Part shown: piece after piece, positions 8,740-17,395 of the stretch
How positions within the stretch are numbered: position 1 is the first letter of the stretch
Layout: every line of letters starts with the position of its first letter
Origin: Lachnospiraceae bacterium
GTDB lineage: Bacteria > Bacillota > Clostridia > Lachnospirales > Lachnospiraceae
Length of the DNA: 64,000 nt
Reading direction: 5' to 3'
Assembly: GCA_910574885.1 (NCBI GenBank)
Contig: CAJTDD010000016.1
Coordinates: 1 to 64,000, forward strand
Made by a program: the position numbers and the translations under genes
The notes under the pieces: generated by a model
Told to the model about the DNA's origin: nothing
What the model saw: only the letters and a program-made list of their open reading frames with translations
The model's database searches: none

Positions 8740-9963
8740 ATGAAGGATAATTTCGATATAAATGTCTGTTATAAAAAAGTATTCAGGATGTTGGGGAACG
8801 AAGGCACGATGGACAAGATGGTAAATGATATCGCAGAATATACCAACACGGTCATTACCATCATCGATATCGGAGGAAAGATACTTTCTGCGTCAGATGG
8901 AAGCCTGGACGGGGATGACGGAGGCTGCAAGGAACAAAGAGAAAAATTTACGCGCCTGGTTGCGCGTTACATCGACGTGCAGGAAGATGAATCCTCGGAG
9001 GATTCCATGCTGATGGAAGAAGAGGAAGGATGCAAGGTAATCAGCAGGATTACGGTAAAAGGAAATACGGAAGGGTTCAGTATCATGGAGTCCCCGTTTT
9101 GCGGGGACTTTGGCATGGACACAGAGGAGATTCTTTGTCAAGTCAACGATATTCTCTGTCAGGCGGTAGGAATTCTGATGGAGCGGTACGGACACAGGGT
9201 TTATTACCATGCTTCCACGCTGCGCCGCATGATAGCCAGAAGTTTTTTTGACGAAGAGGCGGAAAATGGATTTAAGATTAAGGAAATTCGCTCCATGTAC
9301 GACGCCTACGTCCTGCCTGGGTTTATCGTAGCCGTGCTGGAGATGAAAGATTATCATATGTTCCAACTGCAAAAGGCAGCGAACGGACTTGCAGACGAGT
9401 TTCCAGATTCATTTATCTATATGAAAGAAAACAGGGCATACGTATTGTTTTCAGGTGTGCGTGTAAAACATCCGGAGAAAAAGATTCGCGCGGTATTGGA
9501 AGAGCTGTGCAAAGGGTTTGGATTCTACTGCGGCATGAGCGGAGCTTTTGATGATGTAGGATTGGTAGAAAAGAAGCATTTTCTGGTGAAGAAGGCGCTT
9601 GAAATCGGAAAGTCATCGGAGCCGGAGAAGGGAATCTACATGGAATACGACTATTACATCCAGACCGTCTGTTCCTGCGCGGTATCCTTCATAGGTAAGG
9701 CAAGATATTTGGAGGAAGAGCTGCAGGAATTGAAGAACGAAGACTGCATGAAAGGGACATGCTTTTACAATACATTAAAGGAATATCTTCTGAATGGGAA
9801 TAATGTCAGTATGACGTCAAAAAAATTATTTATCCATCGCAATACGATGATTTACCGTCTCGGGAAAATCAACGAGATACTGGGAGTGGATATCAATGCG
9901 CCTTCCGTCGCCTGGCGGCTCATGCTCAGTATTATTTTGCAGGAACAGGAATGGGGGAACTGA
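8740..9963 (+). CDS. PucR/CdaR-type transcriptional regulator
   Basis: The 407-residue protein ends in a PucR C-terminal helix-turn-helix: TLKEYLLNGNNVSMTSKKLF and HRNTMIYRLGKINEILG, the hallmark HRNT motif of this family. The N-terminal 150 residues look like a ligand-sensing domain with GAF-like strands (ITIIDIGGKILSASDG), and the middle is the usual linker. I chose ATG 8740 because GAGGG at 8726-8730 gives nine bases of spacing; ATG 8734 would be too close. Family members sense small metabolites such as purines or organic acids. The gene next door, a double-cubane reductase, is a plausible target. Confidence 0.85.
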   Translation: MKDNFDINVCYKKVFRMLGNEGTMDKMVNDIAEYTNTVITIIDIGGKILSASDGSLDGDDGGCKEQREKFTRLVARYIDVQEDESSEDSMLMEEEEGCKVISRITVKGNTEGFSIMESPFCGDFGMDTEEILCQVNDILCQAVGILMERYGHRVYYHASTLRRMIARSFFDEEAENGFKIKEIRSMYDAYVLPGFIVAVLEMKDYHMFQLQKAANGLADEFPDSFIYMKENRAYVLFSGVRVKHPEKKIRAVLEELCKGFGFYCGMSGAFDDVGLVEKKHFLVKKALEIGKSSEPEKGIYMEYDYYIQTVCSCAVSFIGKARYLEEELQELKNEDCMKGTCFYNTLKEYLLNGNNVSMTSKKLFIHRNTMIYRLGKINEILGVDINAPSVAWRLMLSIILQEQEWGN

Positions 9964-10023
9964 GGGAAAGTGGTCATTGTGCAGACTGCATAACGAAAAG
10001 TTGCTTGTTTGTGTCAGGAAGAA

Positions 10024-10053
10024 TTGTTTTTTGCAGAAGGAGTGTGGTAGAAT
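10024..10053 (+). promoter_or_regulatory. possible promoter of the double-cubane reductase gene
   Basis: TTGTTT at 10024-10029 and TAGAAT at 10048-10053 are 18 bp apart and 31 bp upstream of the start codon. The -35 element is a weak match, which would suit an activated promoter. Confidence 0.4.
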
Positions 10054-10083
10054 AGGGGTGTTTAGGTAAGAGGAGAGCGTTAT

Positions 10084-11244
10084 ATGAATATCATTAAGGA
10101 ATTGCCCGAAATATTCGAGGAATTTGCAGAGCAGAAGAAACAGTCATTTTTAATCGTGAAAGAGTGCAAAGACCGGCATATTCCGGTTATCGGGGCATAC
10201 TGCTCCTATTTCCCGAGAGAACTGGCTACGGCGATGGGGGCGGTTCCCATCGGGCTGTGTTCATCGTCGGAGGAGACGGTAAAGATTGCGGAGACAGTAC
10301 TGCCTAAGAATGTCTGTCCGCTGATTAAGTCCAGCTATGGATTCGCTGTCTCGGACAGATGCCCATATTTTCATTTCTCAGATCTGGTCGTGGGAGAAAC
10401 CACCTGCGATGGGAAGAAGAAGATGTACGAGATGATGGCCGAATTCAAAGACGTCTTTATCATGGAGCTTCCCAACATACAGTCTGAGAAAGGGCTGAAA
10501 CTGTGGCGGGAGGAAATCATCCGGCTGAAGGACTTTCTGGAAGAAAAGTTCCAGCTCGTGATAACGGACGAGGATGTCAGGCAGGCGATTCATCAGGAGA
10601 ACCGCCAGCGGGAGGCGTTAAAGAGGCTTTATGAGGTCATGAGGTTGGATCCTGTTCCTGTTATGGGAATGGATTTGCTCAATGTGCTTTATGGGAGCAA
10701 GTATCGGCTGGATAAGGAGCAGGCGGCGGAAGAGCTGAATTGTTTGAGAGAGCGGATACTGGAAGACTACCATGCCAATCCTAAGAAGGAGAAGAAGCCA
10801 AGGATACTGGTCACGGGATGCCCGATTGGCGGGGATACCCAGAAGGTCGTCCGGGCGATTGAGGATAACGGCGGGGTTGTGGTGGCATTTGAGAACTGTA
10901 CAGGGGCAAAAGTGCTGGATAAACTGGTGGACGAGGAAGATCCTGATATCTACGGGGCGATTGCGCGGAAGTATTTCTATATCGGGTGCGCCATTATGAC
11001 GCCCAATGACAACCGGATTGAGCTGTTGGGCAGGATGATTGATGAGTTCCGTGTAGATGGGGTGGTGGAAATGATTCTGTCGGGATGCCATTCCGTACAT
11101 ATGGAGTCGATTAGTGTACGTAACTTCGTCGGAGAAGAGAAGCATATACCATACATAGACGTTGTCACGGATTACTCTCCGGGGGATGTGGGACAACTGA
11201 ATACGAGGATGTCGGCATTTATTGAGATGTTGGAGACACATTGA
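10084..11244 (+). CDS. double-cubane-cluster anaerobic reductase (2-hydroxyacyl-CoA dehydratase D family, YjiM-like)
   Basis: The 386-residue protein belongs to the 2-hydroxyacyl-CoA dehydratase D-component superfamily. Cysteines sit in GAYCSYFPRELATAMG, NVCPLIKSSYGF, ETTCDGKKKMYE, TGCPIGGDT and LSGCHS, the pattern of the standalone double-cubane-cluster proteins rather than of paired dehydratase subunits. Such proteins hold a double [4Fe-4S] cluster and perform low-potential reductions powered by an ASKHA activator ATPase. No activator gene lies next to it. The gene has its own promoter region and a strong terminator, so it is monocistronic. The physiological substrate is unknown. Confidence 0.85.
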   Translation: MNIIKELPEIFEEFAEQKKQSFLIVKECKDRHIPVIGAYCSYFPRELATAMGAVPIGLCSSSEETVKIAETVLPKNVCPLIKSSYGFAVSDRCPYFHFSDLVVGETTCDGKKKMYEMMAEFKDVFIMELPNIQSEKGLKLWREEIIRLKDFLEEKFQLVITDEDVRQAIHQENRQREALKRLYEVMRLDPVPVMGMDLLNVLYGSKYRLDKEQAAEELNCLRERILEDYHANPKKEKKPRILVTGCPIGGDTQKVVRAIEDNGGVVVAFENCTGAKVLDKLVDEEDPDIYGAIARKYFYIGCAIMTPNDNRIELLGRMIDEFRVDGVVEMILSGCHSVHMESISVRNFVGEEKHIPYIDVVTDYSPGDVGQLNTRMSAFIEMLETH

Positions 11245-11253
11245 AGAATGAGG

Positions 11254-11296
11254 CTGTGGGAAAAATGGATACGCCGTTTTCCTACAGTCATTTTTT
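11254..11296 (+). terminator. intrinsic terminator
   Basis: CTGTGGGAAAA (11254-11264) pairs with TTTTCCTACAG (11277-11287) with one G-T pair. TCA and six T residues follow (11291-11296). Confidence 0.85.
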
Positions 11297-11314
11297 GTCC
11301 ATGTTTACACTATT

Positions 11315-11381
11315 TATAGACAATATATATTTATTATAGACATATATAGACATCGTCTAACAATTTGTGCGCAATGCACAA
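11315..11381. promoter_or_regulatory. phased direct repeats and palindrome upstream of metN
   Basis: The octamer TATAGACA occurs at 11315, 11335 and 11345, that is 20 and 10 bp apart, placing the copies on the same helical face. A short palindrome TTGTGCGCAATGCACAA follows at 11365-11381. Together they look like operator sites for one or two regulators of the downstream importer. No S-box or T-box consensus is apparent. Confidence 0.45.
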
Positions 11382-11470
11382 TCGACATAGAAAATATTGG
11401 AATTGTAGATGATGAAATCATAATAATTTTTTATTAGAATATCAAAAGGATTGTACGAGGAGGGAAGAAA

Positions 11471-12460
11471 GTGATTGAGATAAAGAACCTAAAGAAAATC
11501 TGGGAGGACGACGGAACCAGCGTCCTTGAGGACATCAACCTGACGATCGAAGACGGGGATATCTACGCACTGGTAGGGCGAAGCGGGGCGGGCAAATCAA
11601 CGCTGCTTAGGTGCATTAACGGACTGACCTCTTATCAGGGCGGCAGCCTTACCGTGGACGGGTGTGAGATTAAGGACTTAAAAGATAAGGAACTGAGAGA
11701 GTTCCGCAGGCATGTGGGCATGATATTCCAGCATTTCTCCCTGTTGGAGCGGGAGACAGTGTACCAGAATATTGCACTTCCCATGCAGTGCTGGAAATAT
11801 TCCAAGGCAGATACGGATAAAAAAGTAAAGGAGCTGCTGGAGCTGGTAGGACTGACAGATAAGATGAACGCCAAGCCAAGAAACCTTAGCGGCGGACAGA
11901 AGCAGAGAGTCGCGATTGCAAGGGCGTTGACCATGGAGCCTAAGATTCTCCTGTGCGATGAGGCGACATCCGCCCTTGACCCCAAGACGACGAACTCAAT
12001 TCTGGAGCTTCTGTTGGAGATTAACCAGAAAATCGGAATTACCATTGTCATCGTGACGCACCAGATGGAGGTCGTAAGGAAAGCATGCAATAAGGCCTGC
12101 ATTCTGGAACAGGGACGGATTGCAGACGAGGGGACGGTGCGGGATATTTTCATCAAACAGCCCTTATCTCTCAGGAGGCTTCTTGGAGAAGAGGAAATCC
12201 GGCTTCCTTCAAAAGGGCACAATATCCAGATTGCCCATATGGTAAATGATATCAGTGATGGGGAGCTGTTCGGCAAAATGTCCAAGGATTTGGATTATGT
12301 GTTCCCGATTCTGGACGGTAAGATTCAGGAGTATCAGGGGGACCATATGGGAATCTTTGTGATAAATGTGGACGACGCACATTTCCAAATGGTAAAGGAC
12401 TACTTAGACACCCAGAAATTGAACTGGTGCGTGCTTGACGAAAGGAGAGAAGAAGAATGA
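11471..12460 (+). CDS. metN: methionine-type ABC importer ATP-binding protein
   Basis: The 329-residue ATPase has Walker A GRSGAGKST (about 37-45), signature LSGGQKQRVAIARAL (about 139-153), Walker B ILLCDEATSALD and the H-loop VTHQ. Its C-terminal 90 residues form an ACT-like NIL domain, the substrate-sensing domain of MetN proteins that mediates trans-inhibition. It starts at GTG 11471 behind GAGGAGGGAAG. It overlaps the permease gene by 4 bp (ATGA), so translation is coupled. It energises uptake of methionine or a related compound. Confidence 0.93.
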   Translation: MIEIKNLKKIWEDDGTSVLEDINLTIEDGDIYALVGRSGAGKSTLLRCINGLTSYQGGSLTVDGCEIKDLKDKELREFRRHVGMIFQHFSLLERETVYQNIALPMQCWKYSKADTDKKVKELLELVGLTDKMNAKPRNLSGGQKQRVAIARALTMEPKILLCDEATSALDPKTTNSILELLLEINQKIGITIVIVTHQMEVVRKACNKACILEQGRIADEGTVRDIFIKQPLSLRRLLGEEEIRLPSKGHNIQIAHMVNDISDGELFGKMSKDLDYVFPILDGKIQEYQGDHMGIFVINVDDAHFQMVKDYLDTQKLNWCVLDERREEE

Positions 12461-13125
12461 CCTTAAAGAATTATACGTTTTTGCAGATATGTCAGATGAT
12501 TATTATCCCCGCATTTTTTGATACGATGAAAATGTTGATCATTTCCGGCATCCTTTCGACAATTCTGGGATTCTTCCTGGGAGTCATACTGATTATCACG
12601 GAGAAGGGCGGCCTGTGTGAAAATGTAGTCGTGAACCGTATTCTGGACTTTTTTGTTAATATGATACGGTCGTTCCCTTTTATTATCCTGATGATTTCGA
12701 TTATCCCCCTTACGAGGCTGATTGTGGGAAGTTCCATCGGGGACAAGGCAGCTATCGTTCCGCTTACGGTGGCGGTAACGCCTTTCATGGCTCGGATTTA
12801 CCAGAACAGTTTTAAGGAAGTGGATCCGGCGCTCATTGAAGCGGCACAGTCCTTTGGCGCATCTAAGAGCCAGATTGTGTTTAAGGTGATGTTAAAAGAA
12901 TCTGTCCCGTCGATTATTTCCGGGTTGTGCCTGGCAATCATCAACCTTCTGGGAGCCACTGCGATGGCTGGGGCGGTGGGAGCCGGAGGGCTTGGCTCTG
13001 TGGCGCTTACATACGGCTATCAGAATTTTAACCAGCAGATCATGTATTCCATCTGTGCGGTGCTGGTCATCCTGGTGGCAATTATTCAGTATTTGGGAGA
13101 CTGGATTTACCGGAAATTAAAATAG
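12457..13125 (+). CDS. metI: methionine-type ABC importer permease
   Basis: The 222-residue protein has five membrane segments and the coupling-loop EAA motif (EAAQSFGASKSQIVFKVML) that docks to MetN. Length and topology are typical of MetI. The start overlaps the metN stop codon, and a short hairpin separates it from metQ. It forms the membrane channel of the importer. Confidence 0.92.
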   Translation: MTLKNYTFLQICQMIIIPAFFDTMKMLIISGILSTILGFFLGVILIITEKGGLCENVVVNRILDFFVNMIRSFPFIILMISIIPLTRLIVGSSIGDKAAIVPLTVAVTPFMARIYQNSFKEVDPALIEAAQSFGASKSQIVFKVMLKESVPSIISGLCLAIINLLGATAMAGAVGAGGLGSVALTYGYQNFNQQIMYSICAVLVILVAIIQYLGDWIYRKLK

Positions 13126-13137
13126 GCACGAATAAAG

Positions 13138-13158
13138 ATGGGCGACAGGCCCATTTTT
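13138..13158 (+). terminator. short hairpin with T-run between metI and metQ
   Basis: ATGGGC (13138-13143) and GCCCAT (13149-13154) enclose a 5-nt loop and run into five T residues. The stem is short, so it probably causes partial termination or 3' protection, adjusting the ratio of metQ to metNI transcripts. Confidence 0.5.
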
Positions 13159-13196
13159 AGATAAAATTTAAATTACGTATTAGCAGGAGGTTATTT

Positions 13197-14039
13197 ATGA
13201 AAAAAAGATTTTTGAGTATGGTTCTTATCATGGGTATGGCAGGAGCGATGCTGGCAGGCTGCGGCGGTTCCGGGGATGAGAAAGCCGATGCAGGGGATTC
13301 TGGTTCGGAGAGTTCTGGCTCTAAGGATACTATCCGGATTGGTGTCCGTTCCGACGGAATCGACCAGTTAGAGGTTGTGCGTGACAAGATTGAAGCGGCG
13401 GGCTATACGGTAGAGGAGAGCGTATTTGACGACAGTATCCAGCCGAATGTGGCGTTGGCAGAGGGCAGTATAGATGCCAACTGGTATCAGCATGGGCCGT
13501 ATCTTGAGAGCTATAATGCGGAAAATGACACGGATTTCGTGATGGTGGAGCCAAAGACGGCATACCCGTTGTTCGCAATGTTCTCAGACAAGCATGATTC
13601 TATCGAGGATCTTCCGGACGGAGCAAAGATCGGGCTGTGTAATGATGCGACGAATCAGGCGCGCGCGCTGAATATGCTTGAGGCGGAAGGATTGATTGAG
13701 CTGGATGATTCGGTGGAAGTCCCGACCATGTATGATGTGAAGGGAAATCCGCATAATTTTGAGTTCATTGAAGCTGAGATGACGGTGCTTCCGCAGTCTT
13801 TGGGAGATGCGGATGCCATCTGTCTTGCAGCGGCGCATATGGTAACGGCCGGAAAGCCGGCAGACAAGTATCTTTGTTCCGCACCAGACGGTGAGGACTA
13901 TGCGGTAGGCTTTGTTGTAAGGAGCGAGGATAAAGACGCGGAGTGGGCGAAGGAGATTGCTAAGCTTGTGCAGTGCGACGAGCTTGCAGAGTATTTTGCC
14001 ACGGAAAAAGACGGGACGATGGTTCCAAGCTGGAAATAA
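13197..14039 (+). CDS. metQ: methionine-binding lipoprotein (NlpA family)
   Basis: The 280-residue protein has a lipoprotein signal peptide with lipobox LAGC (cysteine at about 22), a serine/acidic linker, then an NlpA domain starting TIRIGVRSDG. SIDANWYQHGPYL matches the 'D.N..QH..YL' pattern that contacts substrate in MetQ. A GGAGG site lies upstream of the ATG. It is the extracellular receptor feeding MetI/MetN. Exact ligand (L-methionine, D-methionine or a peptide) cannot be read from sequence. Confidence 0.92.
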   Translation: MKKRFLSMVLIMGMAGAMLAGCGGSGDEKADAGDSGSESSGSKDTIRIGVRSDGIDQLEVVRDKIEAAGYTVEESVFDDSIQPNVALAEGSIDANWYQHGPYLESYNAENDTDFVMVEPKTAYPLFAMFSDKHDSIEDLPDGAKIGLCNDATNQARALNMLEAEGLIELDDSVEVPTMYDVKGNPHNFEFIEAEMTVLPQSLGDADAICLAAAHMVTAGKPADKYLCSAPDGEDYAVGFVVRSEDKDAEWAKEIAKLVQCDELAEYFATEKDGTMVPSWK

Positions 14040-14049
14040 TGAGGACGGG

Positions 14050-14077
14050 GGGCGGACACTTGGTGTTTGCCCTTTTT
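14050..14077 (+). terminator. intrinsic terminator of the met importer operon
   Basis: GGGCGGACAC (14050-14059) pairs with GTGTTTGCCC (14063-14072) through a 3-nt loop, with two G-T pairs. Five T residues follow. Confidence 0.88.
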
Positions 14078-14212
14078 GGATAGCAGGGAGCGCGTGCCAG
14101 AATTTTGTTTCTTTTGATCTGTAGAACATATTGTTAGGGCTTATTGCTGTCAGAGAGCTGATGTAGGAGCGCCGGAGTGTGGAATCCGGATTGCATAGTG
14201 AGGAGGTCGTGA

Positions 14213-15124
14213 ATGGAACTTGCCGCAATTACCTTGTATAAGACACTTGTCATGGTGATTCTTGCATTGACAGGGGTGTTCAGTTACAGGGCAGGAATCG
14301 TAGATGAGTCCATGAACCGAAAACTGTCGGAGCTGGTACTGACACTTTTCACGCCGGTTTTGTTGTTTACGTCGTTCCAGAAAGAATTTTCCCAGGAACT
14401 GCTTTCCGGGCTTGGGATATCCGTAGTGTTATCGTTTTTGTCCTTTGCCGTTATCTGGTTCATCTGTAAATGTGTCGTGTATGGGCGGGATAAAGACTAT
14501 CAGGCGGTGGAGCTGATTGCTATGATGTATTCAAACTGCGGGTTTATTGGTATCCCCATGGCGCAGGGAATCTGGGGGACGGACGGAGTGTTCTATATGA
14601 CCGCATATGTGGCGGTGGCAAATTTCCTGCTATGGTCCCATGGGGTCATCGTTATTTCGGGAAAGAAGAATGTAAAGTCATTGAAGCATGTATTTACGTC
14701 GCCGACGATACTTTCCATTGTCTTAGGGGTGGTGTGTTTTCTGGCGCAGGTGAGGCTCCCGGCAATGGTGAATGAGCCGCTTGCAATGGTGGCGGATATG
14801 AATACCCCTATGGCGATGATGGTCGCGGGGATTAATATTGCACAGGCAGATCTCAGGAATACCTTCCGGAAATGCCGTTTGTATTGGCTGGCCTTCGTGA
14901 AATTAATTATGATGCCATTGGTGCTTATCGGGCTGTTTCGGATGCTGCCCGTGGAAGATGAAGTGAAAACGGTCATGGTACTGGCCACGTCCTGCCCGGT
15001 AGGGGTGACGGGGAGCTTGTTCGCACTGCGGTATGGGAAGGATGCGGTGTATGCATCGGAACTGTTTGCGATGTCAACCGTGATTTCAATCGGTACGATG
15101 CCATTTATGATGCTATTCTGCTGA
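14213..15124 (+). CDS. AEC family transporter
   Basis: The 303-residue membrane protein has ten hydrophobic segments arranged in two repeats, with the first-half motif NCGFIGIPM and second-half TSCPVGVTGSLFA. These are typical of AEC (auxin efflux carrier-like) transporters of organic anions such as malate. A GAGGAGG ribosome site precedes ATG 14213. It sits 70 bp before the first UroD-fold gene on the same strand, so it may move a substrate or product of the methyl-transfer cluster, although this is only inferred from position. Confidence 0.85.
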   Translation: MELAAITLYKTLVMVILALTGVFSYRAGIVDESMNRKLSELVLTLFTPVLLFTSFQKEFSQELLSGLGISVVLSFLSFAVIWFICKCVVYGRDKDYQAVELIAMMYSNCGFIGIPMAQGIWGTDGVFYMTAYVAVANFLLWSHGVIVISGKKNVKSLKHVFTSPTILSIVLGVVCFLAQVRLPAMVNEPLAMVADMNTPMAMMVAGINIAQADLRNTFRKCRLYWLAFVKLIMMPLVLIGLFRMLPVEDEVKTVMVLATSCPVGVTGSLFALRYGKDAVYASELFAMSTVISIGTMPFMMLFC

Positions 15125-15194
15125 TGGATTGTTGTGGAAGGACGGCTATCGGATGTTGTTTGTGTGTTTCGGTGAGAGAGGAGAGAACCTAAAT

Positions 15195-16304
15195 ATGGAA
15201 TTAATAAAATTAGAAATGACCCCCAAAGAGAGGAAGCTGGCTTATGCCAGAGGAGAGGAGGTCGATCGGATACCCACGTCCCTGAGCGCAAATGAAACGG
15301 CGCCGCCCTTATATGGGATTGATATCTGTGATTACTATTTTTCCGCCGATGCAATGGTACAGGTGGAGACGGCTTTGGCAAATGATTTTCAGGCGGATAA
15401 CATGGGAATCGGGCTTGGCCTTAGGTCTGTGGTGGAAGCACTCGGTACGAAGCTTGAGTATCCAAAGAAAAATGTGTCCTATATTAAAGAACCTGCGCTG
15501 AAAACGTTGGAGGATGTGGAGAACCTGGAACTGATTAATGTGGAGAAGGACGGGAGATTCCCAATTATTCTGGAGGCGACTGAGCGGCTGCTTAAAAGGT
15601 TCGGCGAGGAGCGTGTGATCGGCAGCGGGCTTGCGGGGCCGTTGACGACTGCGGCGAGCCTGATCGGGACGGAGATGTTCCTGAAGGCGACTGTGAAGAA
15701 TAAGGAAGGGGCGCATAGATTGCTGCAGTTTAGCACGGACTGTATTGTAACATGCTGTAAAGATATCAACCGGAAACTGGGGATTGGTTTTATGCTGTCA
15801 GAGCCCATGGCGGCGCGCAACCTGCTGAGCAAGAAGCAGTTCAATGAGTTTTTCCTGCCGTATCTTAGGCAGACGGTGGAAAGGCTGAATGAGTTCCAAA
15901 GCGGGACGGCAATCCACATCTGCGGGAATACGAGGGATAGGTGGCAGGAAGTGGTGGATGCAGGGGTGAGCGGTTTCTGGGTGGATAACTGTGAGAGCTT
16001 GAAGGAGTTAAAGGAATCCTTCGGGGAGCGGATCGCCATAAGCGGCAACCTTGTGCCGGTAGGGGTACTCAGGGACGGTACGACAGAAGAAATCGCAGAG
16101 AATGTCCGGTTTTGTATTGCCCAGGCCGGCGATAACCCTTGCGGATATAATCTGTGTCCCGGTTGTACGACTCCTATTGGGACATCTAAGGAGAACATGA
16201 TTGCGTTTATGAACGCTGCCGCAGTTTATGGCAGAGGGGCAAGGAAAGGACGAATGCCTAAGGGGATGCAGGATAGTCTGGAAATTGGAGAGTTCTTGTT
16301 TTAG
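15195..16304 (+). CDS. UroD-fold methyltransferase family protein
   Basis: The 369-residue protein has the fold of uroporphyrinogen decarboxylase/MtaA-CmuA methyltransferases, beginning LEMTPKERKLAYARGEEVDRIP. It keeps the zinc-ligand motif HICG (in GTAIHICGNTRD) and a later cysteine in YNLCPGCTTPIGTSKENM. In characterised relatives zinc activates a thiolate or holds a methyl acceptor, and methyl groups move to or from a corrinoid protein. I chose ATG 15195, nine bases after AGAGGAGAG; longer upstream frames lack a site. True UroD is unlikely because the zinc motif is present and no haem genes are near. Confidence 0.8.
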   Translation: MELIKLEMTPKERKLAYARGEEVDRIPTSLSANETAPPLYGIDICDYYFSADAMVQVETALANDFQADNMGIGLGLRSVVEALGTKLEYPKKNVSYIKEPALKTLEDVENLELINVEKDGRFPIILEATERLLKRFGEERVIGSGLAGPLTTAASLIGTEMFLKATVKNKEGAHRLLQFSTDCIVTCCKDINRKLGIGFMLSEPMAARNLLSKKQFNEFFLPYLRQTVERLNEFQSGTAIHICGNTRDRWQEVVDAGVSGFWVDNCESLKELKESFGERIAISGNLVPVGVLRDGTTEEIAENVRFCIAQAGDNPCGYNLCPGCTTPIGTSKENMIAFMNAAAVYGRGARKGRMPKGMQDSLEIGEFLF

Positions 16305-16308
16305 GATA

Positions 16309-16339
16309 AGGGAGAAGCCTTCGGGAATCTCCCTGTTTT
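16309..16339 (+). terminator. intrinsic terminator
   Basis: AGGGAGA (16309-16315) pairs with TCTCCCT (16328-16334), with an inner GCC-GGG helix possible, followed by GTTTT. Confidence 0.7.
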
Positions 16340-16342
16340 GTA

Positions 16343-16385
16343 CAATGATGATATAGATATATTCTATATATCTATATCATCATTG
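16343..16385. repeat. 19-bp AT-rich perfect inverted repeat
   Basis: The arms 16343-16361 and 16367-16385 are exact reverse complements around the 5-nt loop TTCTA. The sequence is AT-rich and lies between a terminator and the start of the corrinoid operon. An overlapping 13-bp palindrome TTGATAATATCAA follows at 16383-16395. The repeat could be an operator, a cruciform or an RNA hairpin in the leader. Confidence 0.75.
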
Positions 16386-16489
16386 ATAATATCAATTAGT
16401 GTGAAAGAAGTATTTGTGATACGATATGTTTGACGAATTACAGCGGATTTTAGATAGGTTTATGGAAGAATAGGGAAGGGGAGAGGATA

Positions 16490-17374
16490 TTGGCAGAGAT
16501 AAAAGATTTTCAATGTACATATGACAATTCTGCCGGAATCAGCAGTAAGGTGACGGAAGGCCTGGGCCTTACGTTCCCGGATGCGTACCTTAACTGGGAT
16601 ACCATGGCGGCATTGTCCAAGGCGTTAAAGGAGCATGACAAGGCGGCGTTCTGTGAACTGCCCTTCTGCCATACGGTTGAGGCAGAAGCATTGGGCGGTA
16701 TCGTTAATTATGGAAATGAGACGGCAGGCCCCAGGGCGAAGGAGTATATCTGTACATCGCCGGAGGAGCTTCTCACACTGCCGAAGATTGATTTCTCGTC
16801 GGGAAGGATTCATGAGGTTTTGCTGGCATGCAAGGCCTTGCGGGAGGCGGGAGAGCATGTGGTGCTTCAGGTGTCGGGGCCGCTTACCATATTGAATGTA
16901 TTGATCGATGCGAAGTATGTTTTCAAAGCAATGCGCAAGAAACCGGAACTGATGAAAGAGGTGTTCTGGAAACTTGGTGCAGAGATCCTCAGGTTCATGG
17001 AAGAAGGGAAAAAGTACGGTGCGGATCTGATAAGCTATGCAGATTCTTCCGGCGGCGTGAATATTCTGGGTCCAAAGATGGCGGGGCAGGTGGTGGAGGA
17101 TTTCACATATGGATTTTTGAAAAAGGCTGAAATGCTGGCGGACGGCAAGACGATGATATTATTATGCCCGAAGACGGCGTTTGCCTTGCTTGGGACGGGA
17201 AAAGCGAGATTCCGCGACTTAAAGCTGCCAGAACCGATGGCATACGGGGAAGGGTGTATCGAGATGATTGGGAAGGTAAAGATGGCAGGGCAGATGTGTA
17301 TTAAAAATGTAGGATACTGGCTTGAGAACGGGATATTTAAAGAGGTTGTGCTTGAGGACTGTGCAGATTCATGA
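16490..17374 (+). CDS. divergent UroD-fold protein, first gene of the corrinoid operon
   Basis: The 294-residue protein has UroD-fold signatures (LPFCHTVEAEALGG, QVSGPLTILNVLI, YADSSGGVNILGP) but is short for the family. The zinc motif expected as HxC reads LLC in MILLCPKTAF, so the histidine ligand is missing. It starts at TTG 16490 after GGGGAGAGG, nine bases upstream; no ATG is available. The next gene is the corrinoid protein. It may be the substrate-specific partner or a non-catalytic subunit. Upstream, a 15-codon frame (16426-16473) might be a leader peptide but has no clear ribosome site. Confidence 0.75.
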   Translation: MAEIKDFQCTYDNSAGISSKVTEGLGLTFPDAYLNWDTMAALSKALKEHDKAAFCELPFCHTVEAEALGGIVNYGNETAGPRAKEYICTSPEELLTLPKIDFSSGRIHEVLLACKALREAGEHVVLQVSGPLTILNVLIDAKYVFKAMRKKPELMKEVFWKLGAEILRFMEEGKKYGADLISYADSSGGVNILGPKMAGQVVEDFTYGFLKKAEMLADGKTMILLCPKTAFALLGTGKARFRDLKLPEPMAYGEGCIEMIGKVKMAGQMCIKNVGYWLENGIFKEVVLEDCADS

Positions 17375-17395
17375 AGATTACAGGAGGAATTTCGG

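Noticed and set aside
11298-11470. SAM riboswitch or T-box before metN
   Set aside because: None of the conserved S-box or T-box segments is present, only direct repeats and a short palindrome.
15195-16304. True uroporphyrinogen decarboxylase (hemE)
   Set aside because: It keeps the HxC...C zinc motif of methyltransferases and sits beside corrinoid genes, with no haem genes.
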